DNA of 64,000 nt, taken from Plasticicumulans acidivorans (lineage in GTDB: Bacteria; Pseudomonadota; Gammaproteobacteria; Competibacterales; Competibacteraceae). The translations under genes were made by a program, and so were the position numbers. Each line of letters opens with the position of its first letter. Position 1 is the first letter of the stretch. Positions 47,810-57,082 of this stretch are shown piece by piece. The notes under the pieces were generated by a model, which was not told where the DNA came from, searched no databases, and was given only the letters and a program-made list of their open reading frames with translations. Where the stretch lies: contig NZ_QGTJ01000002.1 in assembly GCF_003182095.1 (NCBI RefSeq), forward strand, positions 1-64,000, written 5' to 3'.

Positions 47810-48736
47810 TCAGTAGCCACGTTTGAGATCGACCAGTCCGCTGACCGCCTCCCCGGCTTCGAGGCGCCGGATCTTTTCGGCGATCTGCGCGGCCGAGTCC
47901 TCGACCAGCGTCAGTGCGGCGATATGCGGCGTCAGCGTCACCCGCGGATGCGTCCACAGCGGGTGGCCGGCCGGCAGCGGCTCGTCGCGGCAGACATCGA
48001 GCACCGCATGGCCGACCTGGCCTTCGGCCAGCGCCGCCAGCAGATCGTCCTCGACCAGATGATCACCGCGCGCGATGTTGATCAGCAGCGCACCGCGACG
48101 CAGTGCCGACAGCGTGCGCCGGTTGAGGATACCGCGGGTTTCGGTGGTCAGCGGCAGCAGGCAGATCAGCACGTCGCAGGCCGACAGGAAGCGCTCCAGC
48201 TCCGCGGCGCCGGCGAAGGCTTCACCGCCTTCGAGCTCCTTGCGCGTGCGGCTCCAGCCGCGTACCGGAAACCCGAGGTCGCCCAGCGCGGCGGCCACCG
48301 TCAGCCCGAGTGCGCCGAGGCCGAGCACGCCGATCGTCGGCCGCCGGCCGAGCGGCAGCGGCCGCCACTCGCCGCGTGCGGCCTGGGCGGCGTAGTCATC
48401 GAAACGGCGGTAGCGGCGCAGTACCGCATGCAGCACGTACTCGACCATCTGCAGGGCCATGCCGGCATCTTCGAGGCGGATCAGCGGCACGCCGACCGGC
48501 AGCGTGTCCATCGCCAGCACGGCATCGACACCGGCGCCGAGATTGAAGACCGCGCGCAGCTGATTCTGCCTGGCGAACACCGCCGCCGGCGGCTTCCATA
48601 CCAAGGCGTAATCGCAGGCCGGCAGCTCGGCATCCGCTGCCCAGGCGTGCAACTGGGCCTGCGGCAGGACGGTGGCGAGCGCGGATCGCCAGACGGCGGG
48701 CGCGTCGCCCGCGGCGCTGTAGAACAACAGATTCAT
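47810..48736 (-). CDS. ghrA: Glyoxylate/hydroxypyruvate reductase A
   Basis: NADPH-dependent reduction of glyoxylate and hydroxypyruvate. It has 308 residues, close to E. coli GhrA. NLGAGVDAVL, the nucleotide loop GLGALGLTVAAALGDLG, LINIARGDHLVE with the catalytic Arg, and LTPHIAALT with His are all present. Start ATG 48736 fits the family. A second, distinct 2-hydroxyacid dehydrogenase is at 26400-27353. Confidence 0.9.
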   Translation of the reverse strand: MNLLFYSAAGDAPAVWRSALATVLPQAQLHAWAADAELPACDYALVWKPPAAVFARQNQLRAVFNLGAGVDAVLAMDTLPVGVPLIRLEDAGMALQMVEYVLHAVLRRYRRFDDYAAQAARGEWRPLPLGRRPTIGVLGLGALGLTVAAALGDLGFPVRGWSRTRKELEGGEAFAGAAELERFLSACDVLICLLPLTTETRGILNRRTLSALRRGALLINIARGDHLVEDDLLAALAEGQVGHAVLDVCRDEPLPAGHPLWTHPRVTLTPHIAALTLVEDSAAQIAEKIRRLEAGEAVSGLVDLKRGY

Positions 48737-48926
48737 GCAAGCTCCCGATGGCTGGGTGAAAGGGCTGCCCCGCCCGCAGTGCGCGCGGCGGCGGGCAGGT
48801 GCAGCGCCAGCCCCCAGCGTAGCCGGCTTGCGGCCGCCGGTGACAGTGGGCACGCAGCTGTGCGCCGTTGCGGGCTTGCTACACTGCGCGGCTGCCGGAA
48901 CTCGCATCCGGCCGGAGCACAACGGC

Positions 48927-50900
48927 ATGTCGGTCAAGAAATACCTCAAACAGCTCATCGTCGGTCATGCCCTCGATCCGCTGGCGGCGGATACGCGGCG
49001 CCGGACCTCGATGATCGCGCTGATGGCCTGGATCGGGCTGGGCGCCGACGGCCTGTCCTCGACCAGCTACGGTCCGGAGCAGGCGTTCGTCGCCCTCGGC
49101 GAACATACCTTCCTCGGTTTTTACCTGGCGCTGGCGACCTTCGCGACGGTGTTCATCATTTCGCTGGCCTACAACCAGGTCATCGAGCTGTTCCCGTCCG
49201 GCGGCGGCGGCTACAAGGTGGCCACGCAGCTGCTCAGCCCGCGTGCCGGGCTGGTTTCGGGCTCCGCGCTGCTGGTCGACTATGTGCTGACGGTGGCGAT
49301 CTCGATCGCCAGCGGCACCGATGCCATGTTCTCGCTGCTGCCGCTGTCCTGGCAGGACTACAAGGTCCATACCGAAGTCGGCCTGCTGCTGCTGCTGCTG
49401 ACGCTGAACCTGCGCGGCATCAAGGCCTCAGCGCTGCTGCTGCTGCCGATCTTCGCCGGCTTCCTGATCTCCCACACGGTGCTGATCGTCTACGGCATCA
49501 ATGCCCACGCCGACCAGCTGCCCGACCTGTTCACCGCCACCCTCGCCGAAACCCGCACGCTGACGCAGGAGCTTGGCTGGGTCTTCGTCGCCGCGCTGTT
49601 TCTCAAGGCCTATTCGCTCGGCGGCGGCACCTACACCGGTCTGGAGGCGGTTTCCAACAACGTCAACATGCTGGTCGAGCCGCGTGTGCGCAACGGCAAG
49701 GCGACGATGGCCTACATGGCGGTGTCGCTGGCCTTCACCGCCGGCGGCATCATCCTGCTCTACCTGCTGTGGGCCAGCGAGCCGGTGGCCGGGCAGACAC
49801 TCAATGCCGTGGTGTTCCAGTCGATCCTGTCGAGCTGGCACATCGGCGACAGCGTCGCCGAACAGACGGTGCTGTGGCTGGTGCTGGCGCTCGAAGCAGC
49901 ATTGCTGATGGTCGCCGCCAACACCGGCCTGCTCGGCGGCCCGGCGGTACTCGCCAACATGGCGGTCGATTCCTGGGTTCCCCGCCACTTCCGCTCGCTG
50001 TCGACACGGCTGGTGACGCAGAACGGCGTGGTGCTGATGAGCCTGGCGGCGCTGGCGATCCTGCTGTGGTCGGGCGGCGATGTCGGCGTGCTGGTGGTGC
50101 TGTACTCGATCAACGTGTTCCTGACCTTCACACTGACGCTCGCCGGACTGGTGCGCTACTGGTGGCGCAACCGCCTCGATGAAGAACACTGGCTGCGCCG
50201 CCTGCTGCTCGCCCTCAGCGGCTGCCTGGTGACGAGCTTCATCCTGCTCGTCACCACCGTCGAGAAATTCGCCGAGGGCGGCTGGATGACCGTGCTGATC
50301 ACCAGCGCCGTGGTCATCGTCTGCCTGCGCGTGCGCGACCACTACGACCGCGCGCGCCGCGAACTGGAACGCCTCGACGCGCAGCTCGCCCCCTCGCTCG
50401 GCCCCGAGGACGACAACGAACCGCGCTGCCCGCCACTCGACCGCGATGCCCCCACGGCGGTGTTCCTGATCGGCAAGAACCGCGGCATCGGCATGCACGC
50501 CCTGCTGTGGGTGTATCGGATGTTCCCCGGCCACTTCCGCAACTTCATCTTCCTGTCGGTCGGCGAGGTCGACTCGCAGAGCTACAACGGCGAGGGTGCG
50601 CTGCGTTCACTGCGCTACCGCATCGAGAATTCGCTGCATTACTTCGTGCGCGTCTGTGCCCGTCGCGGGCTGGCGGCGGAAACCCGTGCCGCCTTCGGTG
50701 CCGATCCGCTTGATGAGCTCGAACAGCTGGCCGCGCAGGTGATGAATGACTACCCCAACAGCGTGTGCTTCGCCTCGAAGCTGATCTTCCGCAGCGATGA
50801 CTGGCTGACGCCCTGGCTGCACAACCAGACGGCGCTGACGATGCAGCGCCGTCTGTTCCTGCGCGACCGGCAGATGGTGATCGTGCCGCTGAAGGTCTGA
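48927..50900 (+). CDS. KimA-like APC-superfamily potassium permease
   Basis: 657 residues. About twelve membrane helices occupy residues 25-470, followed by a cytosolic tail of some 180 residues. GLSSTSYGPEQ, FPSGGGGYKVATQ, LLVDYVLTVAISIASGTDA and FLKAYSLGGGTYTGLEAVSN align well with B. subtilis KimA, a proton-coupled K+ importer, better than with amino-acid permeases. The cytosolic tail (FLIGKNRGIGMHALLW) has a nucleotide-binding-like look but is unassigned. It converges with the channel gene at ten bases. Confidence 0.85.
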   Translation: MSVKKYLKQLIVGHALDPLAADTRRRTSMIALMAWIGLGADGLSSTSYGPEQAFVALGEHTFLGFYLALATFATVFIISLAYNQVIELFPSGGGGYKVATQLLSPRAGLVSGSALLVDYVLTVAISIASGTDAMFSLLPLSWQDYKVHTEVGLLLLLLTLNLRGIKASALLLLPIFAGFLISHTVLIVYGINAHADQLPDLFTATLAETRTLTQELGWVFVAALFLKAYSLGGGTYTGLEAVSNNVNMLVEPRVRNGKATMAYMAVSLAFTAGGIILLYLLWASEPVAGQTLNAVVFQSILSSWHIGDSVAEQTVLWLVLALEAALLMVAANTGLLGGPAVLANMAVDSWVPRHFRSLSTRLVTQNGVVLMSLAALAILLWSGGDVGVLVVLYSINVFLTFTLTLAGLVRYWWRNRLDEEHWLRRLLLALSGCLVTSFILLVTTVEKFAEGGWMTVLITSAVVIVCLRVRDHYDRARRELERLDAQLAPSLGPEDDNEPRCPPLDRDAPTAVFLIGKNRGIGMHALLWVYRMFPGHFRNFIFLSVGEVDSQSYNGEGALRSLRYRIENSLHYFVRVCARRGLAAETRAAFGADPLDELEQLAAQVMNDYPNSVCFASKLIFRSDDWLTPWLHNQTALTMQRRLFLRDRQMVIVPLKV

Positions 50901-50909
50901 CGCGGCCGG

Positions 50910-52751
50910 CTAATAATCGATCAGCATCACGCCGGCCATCGCCAGCAGGTAGGCCAGCGGGTAGAAGGCCAGCACCAGGCGATCGATGCGCTGGATGCGC
51001 GCCAGGTGGCCGTCGGCCTCCTGGCGGCGCAGGTAGACCGACAGCACCAGCATCAGACCGGTGACGACGAAGGTGCTGATCAGCAGGATGTCCATCAGCG
51101 TCAGGTAGCCAAGCCGTGGCAGATCGCCGGAAATGGTGAAGCTGAAGGCGATGAACAACAGCAGGTTGCCGCCGGCGACATCGACGCGCTTGCCGTAGTC
51201 GCGCAGGAAGAAGGTCACCCAGGAGACGATGATGATGATCAGGATCGGCAGGAAAATCCGCGATATGTAGTAATTCAGGTGACGTTCGGCAACGAAGCCG
51301 AAGTTGTAGCGCGACACCGGCAGCCCGGTGCTGTCGCTGACGCTGTCGATGGCGCTGGTGTGGTGCGTCAGCACCCATTCCTCCTCGCCGAGCGCACCAC
51401 CGACCTCAGTGAAACCGGGCAGCTCGGTGAAGTGATAGAGCCACTCCGGCCACAGCGCCTCGATGCGCACGAAGAACTTCTGCTGATCGAACGGAAACCG
51501 GCGGAAGTCGAAATCCGGCGCCTGCAGTGTCAGCGAGGCACGCTCGAAATAGGTCGCGTGGCCGTCGGGCTGCAGCACCACGACACGCCGCTGCGACCAG
51601 CGGTTGCCCTGCTGGTTGGCGAAGATGAACTCCGGCCAGCGCGCGTGCAGGCTCGCCACGTACTGCGCAAAGCTGTCGCCGACGAACACGCGCTGGCGGC
51701 AATCGCATTCCTGCGGATTGAAGGCCAGCGCCGGGTCGCTCCAGTCGAGCATCAGGCTGGCGACGATGCCGTAATTTTCGGCGCGCTGGTCGACGCCGGT
51801 GATCTGGTGCAGCTTCAGGCCGATCGACACCGCCAGCGGCTCACGCAGCACCGCCGGCCCGCGCGCCGACACGCGCCCCTGCTCGACCTCCGCGGCATTG
51901 ATGCCGAGGCTCAGGTGATAGGCACCGGCCGCGACGCGGCCGTCGACCGGCTGCGCGCGGATGCGCAGGCGCGGATTGTCGTCACGCGCCCCGAAGGTGT
52001 GGTGCAGCACCAGCGCCTGTCCCTTGCCGGTGGCGCTGACGCTGGCCAGCGGTTTGTCACCGAAGTCATACAGCGTCAGCTGCGGCAGCCAGTCACCGTC
52101 GGCTTCGAGGCGCACGCTCAGCGTCTCTCCGCGGTTGATGCGCTGCAGCTCATACAGGCGCAGCGCGTGCGCCGGATCGAGCCTGGCATCGAGGCTCTGC
52201 ACGCGCTCGCTGCCGACGCCGACCGGCTGCAGAAAGCTCAGCTGCGGCGCCGCGCCCTCGGCCATCGCCTCCAGACGGAACCCGCCCACGCTCGGGCGCA
52301 GCGGCGTGCTGGCGACCAGCAGCCGGTAGTCACCGTCCGCCGGCGCGGTGAAACGCAGCCGCGCGCCGTAGCCACCGTCACCGGCGTCGTCATTGCTGGC
52401 GAGGAAGAACCGCTCGGCGAGCCTGGCAAAGGCTTCCGGGCGATCGCGGCTGTGCACACGCAGCCGTTCGACTTCCGGCAGGTAGTCGTGCAGCAGGGCC
52501 GCGGTGTCGACCTCGGGACGCAGCACGCCGATCCAGGGATCGAGGCTGCCGCCGCTCGCCTGCAGCGTCAGCGTCACGCTCTGCCCGGCACGCAGCCCGT
52601 CGAGGCGATAGAGCAGGTCGCGCTGCAGCTCCAGCTCCCCGTCCAGTGCCGCAGCCCGCACCGGCGCCGCTGACAGCACCAGCAGCAGCCAGCACACCCA
52701 CACGCCCAGACCGTACGAGCGCCCACGCGCACCGCACACCGCTTGCCTCAT
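50910..52751 (-). CDS. Pentameric ligand-gated ion channel homologue with extra N-terminal domain
   Basis: 613 residues. Signal peptide to about 34; then two beta-rich lobes: one PPC-like with SLDPWIGVLRP and RFTAPADGDYRLLVAS, a second with LRLYELQRINRGETLSV. The channel part follows: a beta-sandwich with FRRFPFDQQKFFVRIEALWP (the proline loop without the cysteines) and four helices: M1 FLPILIIIIVSWVTFFL, M2 starting VDVAGGNLLLFIAFSF and ending before LPRLGYLTLMD, M3 LLISTFVVTGLMLVLSVYL and M4 LVLAFYPLAYLLAMAGVML. The layout recalls the bacterial channel DeCLIC. GGAG precedes the start by eight bases. Confidence 0.9.
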   Translation of the reverse strand: MRQAVCGARGRSYGLGVWVCWLLLVLSAAPVRAAALDGELELQRDLLYRLDGLRAGQSVTLTLQASGGSLDPWIGVLRPEVDTAALLHDYLPEVERLRVHSRDRPEAFARLAERFFLASNDDAGDGGYGARLRFTAPADGDYRLLVASTPLRPSVGGFRLEAMAEGAAPQLSFLQPVGVGSERVQSLDARLDPAHALRLYELQRINRGETLSVRLEADGDWLPQLTLYDFGDKPLASVSATGKGQALVLHHTFGARDDNPRLRIRAQPVDGRVAAGAYHLSLGINAAEVEQGRVSARGPAVLREPLAVSIGLKLHQITGVDQRAENYGIVASLMLDWSDPALAFNPQECDCRQRVFVGDSFAQYVASLHARWPEFIFANQQGNRWSQRRVVVLQPDGHATYFERASLTLQAPDFDFRRFPFDQQKFFVRIEALWPEWLYHFTELPGFTEVGGALGEEEWVLTHHTSAIDSVSDSTGLPVSRYNFGFVAERHLNYYISRIFLPILIIIIVSWVTFFLRDYGKRVDVAGGNLLLFIAFSFTISGDLPRLGYLTLMDILLISTFVVTGLMLVLSVYLRRQEADGHLARIQRIDRLVLAFYPLAYLLAMAGVMLIDY

Positions 52752-52906
52752 GATCGAGACTCCCTGAACGCGCCACGCCACGCGGCCCCGCGCACTGCCG
52801 CCTATCTCGCCATGAAGCGATTGTTTACACCATAGCTCGCCCGGGCCGGCTGCAAAAACCCTGTGCCGGGTGCGGATCTGAGCCTGACCAACTACGGTTA
52901 ATCTGG

Positions 52907-55723
52907 ATGCGCAAGCCGCCCCCGCGCCCAGCGCGGTGTCGGCGCTCCAACCCGGACCCGGAGCGACATGGCCAGCGCGGCCCAGCCGGTGAGCTGGCTT
53001 CTCGATTGGCTTTTTTCGTACCCAGCCCCGACCGAGTCCGTATCTTGGAAGGCAAACCGCTCTCTCCCGACAATGACACCACCCCCGGTCTGAACCGCTT
53101 TGCCGTATGGCTGGTCCTGGTGGTCGCACTGCTCGCCACCGGCACCGCCTGGCACCGTGTACGCTCCGACGTGCTCGACGCCGCCCAGCTGCATTTCCAG
53201 CGCATGGCGCTGCAGCTCGGCACGGCCATCAGTGAACGCATGCGCCACTATGAGCTGGTGCTGCGCGGCGGCGTCGGCATGTTCGTGGCTTCGCGCGACG
53301 TCGAGCGTGACGAATGGCGCCGCTACATCGCCAACCTCGACCTGGCCAGCAGTTCTCCCGGCATCCAGGGCGTCGGCTACGCCGTGCGCACGCCCGCCCC
53401 GGTACTGCCGCTGCTCGAACAGCGGGTCCGCGAGGAGGGGTTCACCGACTTCAACGTGCGCCCGCCCGGACCGCGAGCGGAGTACGTGCCGATCATCTAC
53501 CTGGAGCCGTTCAGCGACCGCAATCTGCGCGCCTTCGGCTACGACATGTTCTCGGAGCCGATACGGCGCGAAGCCATGGAGCGCGCACGCGACAGCGGCC
53601 TGCCGGCGCTGAGCGGCAAAGTGACGCTGGTGCAGGAAACCGATGCCCACAAGCAGGCCGGCACCCTGCTCTACCTGCCGGTCTACCGCAACGACGCCAC
53701 ACCGCTGAACGTCGCCGAGCGTCGCGCCGCTCTGCAGGGCTATGTCTACGCGGCGTTTCGCATGGACAACCTGATGCACGGCATTTTCGGCAACCGCCCG
53801 GTGGAGCTCGACTTTGCCGTATTCGACGGCGACAGCGACGAGCGCGCCGCGCTGCTGTTCGATTCAAGCGCCCGCGACGGCCTGCCGCCCGAGCACGAAC
53901 CGGGCGAGCTCTACCTGCGCACGCAGCATCGCCTGGACATTGCCGGGCGCACCTGGACGCTGCGCTTCGACACCACCCCCGCCTTCTGGAGCAGCGTCGA
54001 TCTGAACAAGCCGCGGCTGGTGCTGCTCGGTGGCCTGTCGACCAGTATCCTGCTGGTCGCCATCGCCTGGTCGCTGGCGCGCACGCGCAGCCGCGCACTG
54101 AGCTACGCCCGCGAGATGACCAGCGCGCTGCGCACCAGCGCAACGCTGCAGCGCGCGATTCTGGAAAGCACCGACTACGCCATCATCAGCACCCGGGTCG
54201 ACGGCGCGATCGAGCTGGTCAACCCGGCCGCCGAACGCATGCTCGGCTACGACGCCAGCGAACTGGCCGGCCGCCCGCTGCCGGAGTTCTTCCCCGACAG
54301 CGAACTGGCCAATCGCGCCAGGCAGCTGGCAGTGGACCTCGGCGAGCCGATCGAGCCCGGCTTCGAGACGCTCGTCGCCTGCGCGCGCCGCCAGCTGCAC
54401 GATGAACACGAGTGGAACCTGCGTCAGCGCGGCGGCGGCCAGCTGCCGGTGCTGCTCGCCGTCACCGCGCTGCGCAGCGAACTCGGCGAGATCAGCGGTT
54501 TTCTCGGTGTCGCTCAGGACTTCACCGAGCGCCGCCGCGCCGCGCAGGCCGCACACCAGTTCACGATCGAACTCGAACAGCGCGTCGAGGAGCGCACCCA
54601 GGCGCTGGCACAGATCAACCTGCAGCTCGAAGCCGAGATCGCCGAGCGCCGCCATGCCGAGCAGCGCCTGCAGAAAGCCTACACCGACCTGCAGGTGTCG
54701 ATGCGGGCGGTACAGCGCCACGCGCGCGAGGTGGCGATCCTGCGCGAAATGGGCGACCTGCTGCAGACCTGCGCCAACCTGCAGGAGATCGGCGAAGTGA
54801 TCGAGCGCTTCGCCGTGCGCCTGTTCGAGCACGAGACCGGCGGGCTGTATCTGTTCAAGTCCTCACGCAATGTGCTCGAAGCGATCGCCACCTGGGGCGA
54901 GCTGCCGGCCGGCGATGCCGTGTTCGCCCCCGAGGCCTGCTGGGCATTGCGCCGCAGCAAGCCGCACATCGTCACCGCCGGCAGCCGCGACGTCAGCTGT
55001 CAGCACGTCAGCACCGCGCAGAGCTATCTGTGCATCCCGCTCAGCGCCCAGGGCGAGCTGATCGGCCTGCTGCACCTGCGCGCCACCGACACCCACGATG
55101 AACTCGACGAGCGCATGAGCTGCTGCACCTCGGCCGCCGAGGTGATCGGCCTGGCGATGGCCAACTTCCGCCTGCGCGAACGCCTGCGCGAGCAGTCGAT
55201 CCACGACGACCTGACCGGCCTGTTCAACCGCCGCTACCTCGAAAACACCCTGGATCGCGAGGAAAGCCGTGCCGCCCGCGCCGGCAGCACGCTCGGCATC
55301 CTGATGCTCGACATCGATCACTTCAAACAGCTCAACGACACCTGGGGCCACAAGGCCGGTGATCTGGCGCTGCGGGCCGTCGGCCGCCTGCTCAGCGCGC
55401 TGGTGCGCAACGCCGACATCGCCACCCGCTACGGCGGCGAGGAATTCGTCATCGTGCTGCCCGACGCCGCCCGCGAGGCCTGCCTGCGCCGCGCCGAGGA
55501 AATCCGCCAGCGCATCGCCGAGGCGGCCGCCAGCGACCCGGCGCAGAACCCGCATCCGCTGACCGTGTCGATCGGCGTCGCCCTGTTCCCACAGCACGGC
55601 GAACACTGGCAGGCGGTGCTGCTCGCCGCCGATCAGGCGCTGTATCAGGCGAAGAAACTCGGCCGCAACCGCGTGGTGGAAGCAAGCGACAGCAGCAACC
55701 CGGCAGAGCCCCATCCCGCCTGA
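52907..55723 (+). CDS. CHASE-PAS-GAF-GGDEF membrane diguanylate cyclase
   Basis: Up to 938 residues. Helix about 64-81, periplasmic CHASE domain about 120-300 (SSPGIQGVGYAVRTP, YDMFSEPIRREAMERA), helix about 368-386, PAS about 405-530, a coiled linker, GAF about 635-760 and GGDEF about 765-925. GGEEF near 843 is intact and RNAD five residues before it is a standard inhibitory site. CHASE domains sense small extracellular molecules. The first 55 residues are atypical and the true start is probably downstream; no strong ribosome binding site is visible. Confidence 0.9.
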   Translation: MRKPPPRPARCRRSNPDPERHGQRGPAGELASRLAFFVPSPDRVRILEGKPLSPDNDTTPGLNRFAVWLVLVVALLATGTAWHRVRSDVLDAAQLHFQRMALQLGTAISERMRHYELVLRGGVGMFVASRDVERDEWRRYIANLDLASSSPGIQGVGYAVRTPAPVLPLLEQRVREEGFTDFNVRPPGPRAEYVPIIYLEPFSDRNLRAFGYDMFSEPIRREAMERARDSGLPALSGKVTLVQETDAHKQAGTLLYLPVYRNDATPLNVAERRAALQGYVYAAFRMDNLMHGIFGNRPVELDFAVFDGDSDERAALLFDSSARDGLPPEHEPGELYLRTQHRLDIAGRTWTLRFDTTPAFWSSVDLNKPRLVLLGGLSTSILLVAIAWSLARTRSRALSYAREMTSALRTSATLQRAILESTDYAIISTRVDGAIELVNPAAERMLGYDASELAGRPLPEFFPDSELANRARQLAVDLGEPIEPGFETLVACARRQLHDEHEWNLRQRGGGQLPVLLAVTALRSELGEISGFLGVAQDFTERRRAAQAAHQFTIELEQRVEERTQALAQINLQLEAEIAERRHAEQRLQKAYTDLQVSMRAVQRHAREVAILREMGDLLQTCANLQEIGEVIERFAVRLFEHETGGLYLFKSSRNVLEAIATWGELPAGDAVFAPEACWALRRSKPHIVTAGSRDVSCQHVSTAQSYLCIPLSAQGELIGLLHLRATDTHDELDERMSCCTSAAEVIGLAMANFRLRERLREQSIHDDLTGLFNRRYLENTLDREESRAARAGSTLGILMLDIDHFKQLNDTWGHKAGDLALRAVGRLLSALVRNADIATRYGGEEFVIVLPDAAREACLRRAEEIRQRIAEAAASDPAQNPHPLTVSIGVALFPQHGEHWQAVLLAADQALYQAKKLGRNRVVEASDSSNPAEPHPA

Positions 55724-55797
55724 CAGCCACAGATCCCGGCGGGTGAATCACACGACAGGGGAAAGCGCTGTCGGGCGCTGCGCGCCGACGTAAAGCC

Positions 55798-56754
55798 TCA
55801 GGAAGCCCGGCGGGCCGCGGCCGCCAGCGGAATCCCCAGATAGACGAGACGCTTCATTTCATTGCGTCCGCGCGTGACGTTATCGAGGATCAAGCCACAG
55901 CTGAACGACAACAGCGCACACACCATCATCGACGCCGACAGGACCGCCGTCGGAAACCGCGGCACCAGCCCCGTCTCCAGGAATTCGACGATCAGCGGCG
56001 TCGAGAGCAGCACCGACAGCGAGGCGAGCAATGCGGCACAAATGCTGAAAAACGAAAAAGGCCGTTCCGAGACGTAGAGGCGGGCAATGGTCTTGAGAAT
56101 GCGCCAGCCATCCCGATAGGTCGACAGCTTGCTCTGCGAACCTTCCGCTCTGGCGCCATAAGGGGTCATCACCTCGCCATAGGGCATGCGCAGTTCCAGC
56201 GCATGCACCGTCAGCTCGGTTTCGATCTCGAAGCCGGTCGACAAGGCCGGAAACGATTTGACATAGCGACGGCTGAAAACGCGGTAGCCCGACAGCATGT
56301 CGGTAAACCCGCCACCGAAGATGTACACGACGCTTTGCGTGAGCAGGCGGTTGCCCCACTGATGTCCCCGCCGATAGGCGCTGGCCGCCTCGTCGGCCGC
56401 CGTCTCGCGGCAACCGACAACCATATCGAGGCGCTCGTCGATCAATTTATCGACCATCCGTGTCACCGATGCCGCATCGTAGGTCGCGTCGCCGTCGACC
56501 ATCACGAAGATGTCAGCCTCGACATCGGCAAACATCCGCCGCACGACGTTGCCCTTGCCTCGCAGCGGCACGGCGATCACGCACGCACCTTCCGCGACCG
56601 CGACCGCGGCCGTGGCATCGGTCGAATTGTTGTCGAAGACGTAGGCGTCAATGTCTGGCATGACCTGGCGAAACGCCCGGATGACACGGGCAATGGCAGC
56701 CTCCTCGTTGTAGCAGGGCACAATTAGAGCGACTTTCAAGTCACGATACGGCAT
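55798..56754 (-). CDS. Family 2 glycosyltransferase with C-terminal membrane helices
   Basis: 318 residues. VALIVPCYNEEAAI opens the GT-A fold, VFDNNSTDAT binds the nucleotide, and DGDATYD supplies the metal-binding DxD. Two helices near 240-290 anchor it. The closest type is the dolichol-phosphate-mannose-synthase-like group that charges polyprenyl phosphate with sugar. The next gene on the same strand encodes a GT-C-like membrane protein that could use such a donor. Confidence 0.9.
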   Translation of the reverse strand: MPYRDLKVALIVPCYNEEAAIARVIRAFRQVMPDIDAYVFDNNSTDATAAVAVAEGACVIAVPLRGKGNVVRRMFADVEADIFVMVDGDATYDAASVTRMVDKLIDERLDMVVGCRETAADEAASAYRRGHQWGNRLLTQSVVYIFGGGFTDMLSGYRVFSRRYVKSFPALSTGFEIETELTVHALELRMPYGEVMTPYGARAEGSQSKLSTYRDGWRILKTIARLYVSERPFSFFSICAALLASLSVLLSTPLIVEFLETGLVPRFPTAVLSASMMVCALLSFSCGLILDNVTRGRNEMKRLVYLGIPLAAAARRAS

Positions 56755-57082
56755 GAGCTATCTCGATTCGTAAAAGGCCATGATTGACTGGGGTCAGACT
56801 TCACCGGCTCAAGCCAACTGCGCAGAGGCGAGCCGGAGAACCCACCCCGCATTATTCTGCCCCGCCTGCATCCCGCTGGCTCCTGCGCTCAGCGAATTCG
56901 CGCAGCGGGCGATGAAACCTCGTGGCCACCGGCGAATGCAGCGCGCGGCTGCACAGGCGGACTCACTGCCGGAAATCGTCTGCAATGCGTAGCGTTGAGC
57001 ACGCCAGTATCCGCCCAAGGCAATTCGGACATCCCATAGCAGAAAGCCACCGTTCACGGACAAGCCGAATGCGTCAGCCGGG
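56755..57082. other. Gene-free stretch between two glycosyltransferase-type genes
   Basis: No frame with start, ribosome binding site and protein-like composition. Near 56780 there is GACTGGGGTCAGAC, a short sequence often seen in bacterial intergenic debris; no inverted ends or transposase remnant accompany it. Confidence 0.4.

Noticed and set aside
56780-57063. Insertion-sequence remnant or an 84-codon minus-strand gene
   Set aside because: A single GACTGGGGTCAGAC motif without inverted ends or transposase residues; the frame starts at a TTG with no ribosome site.
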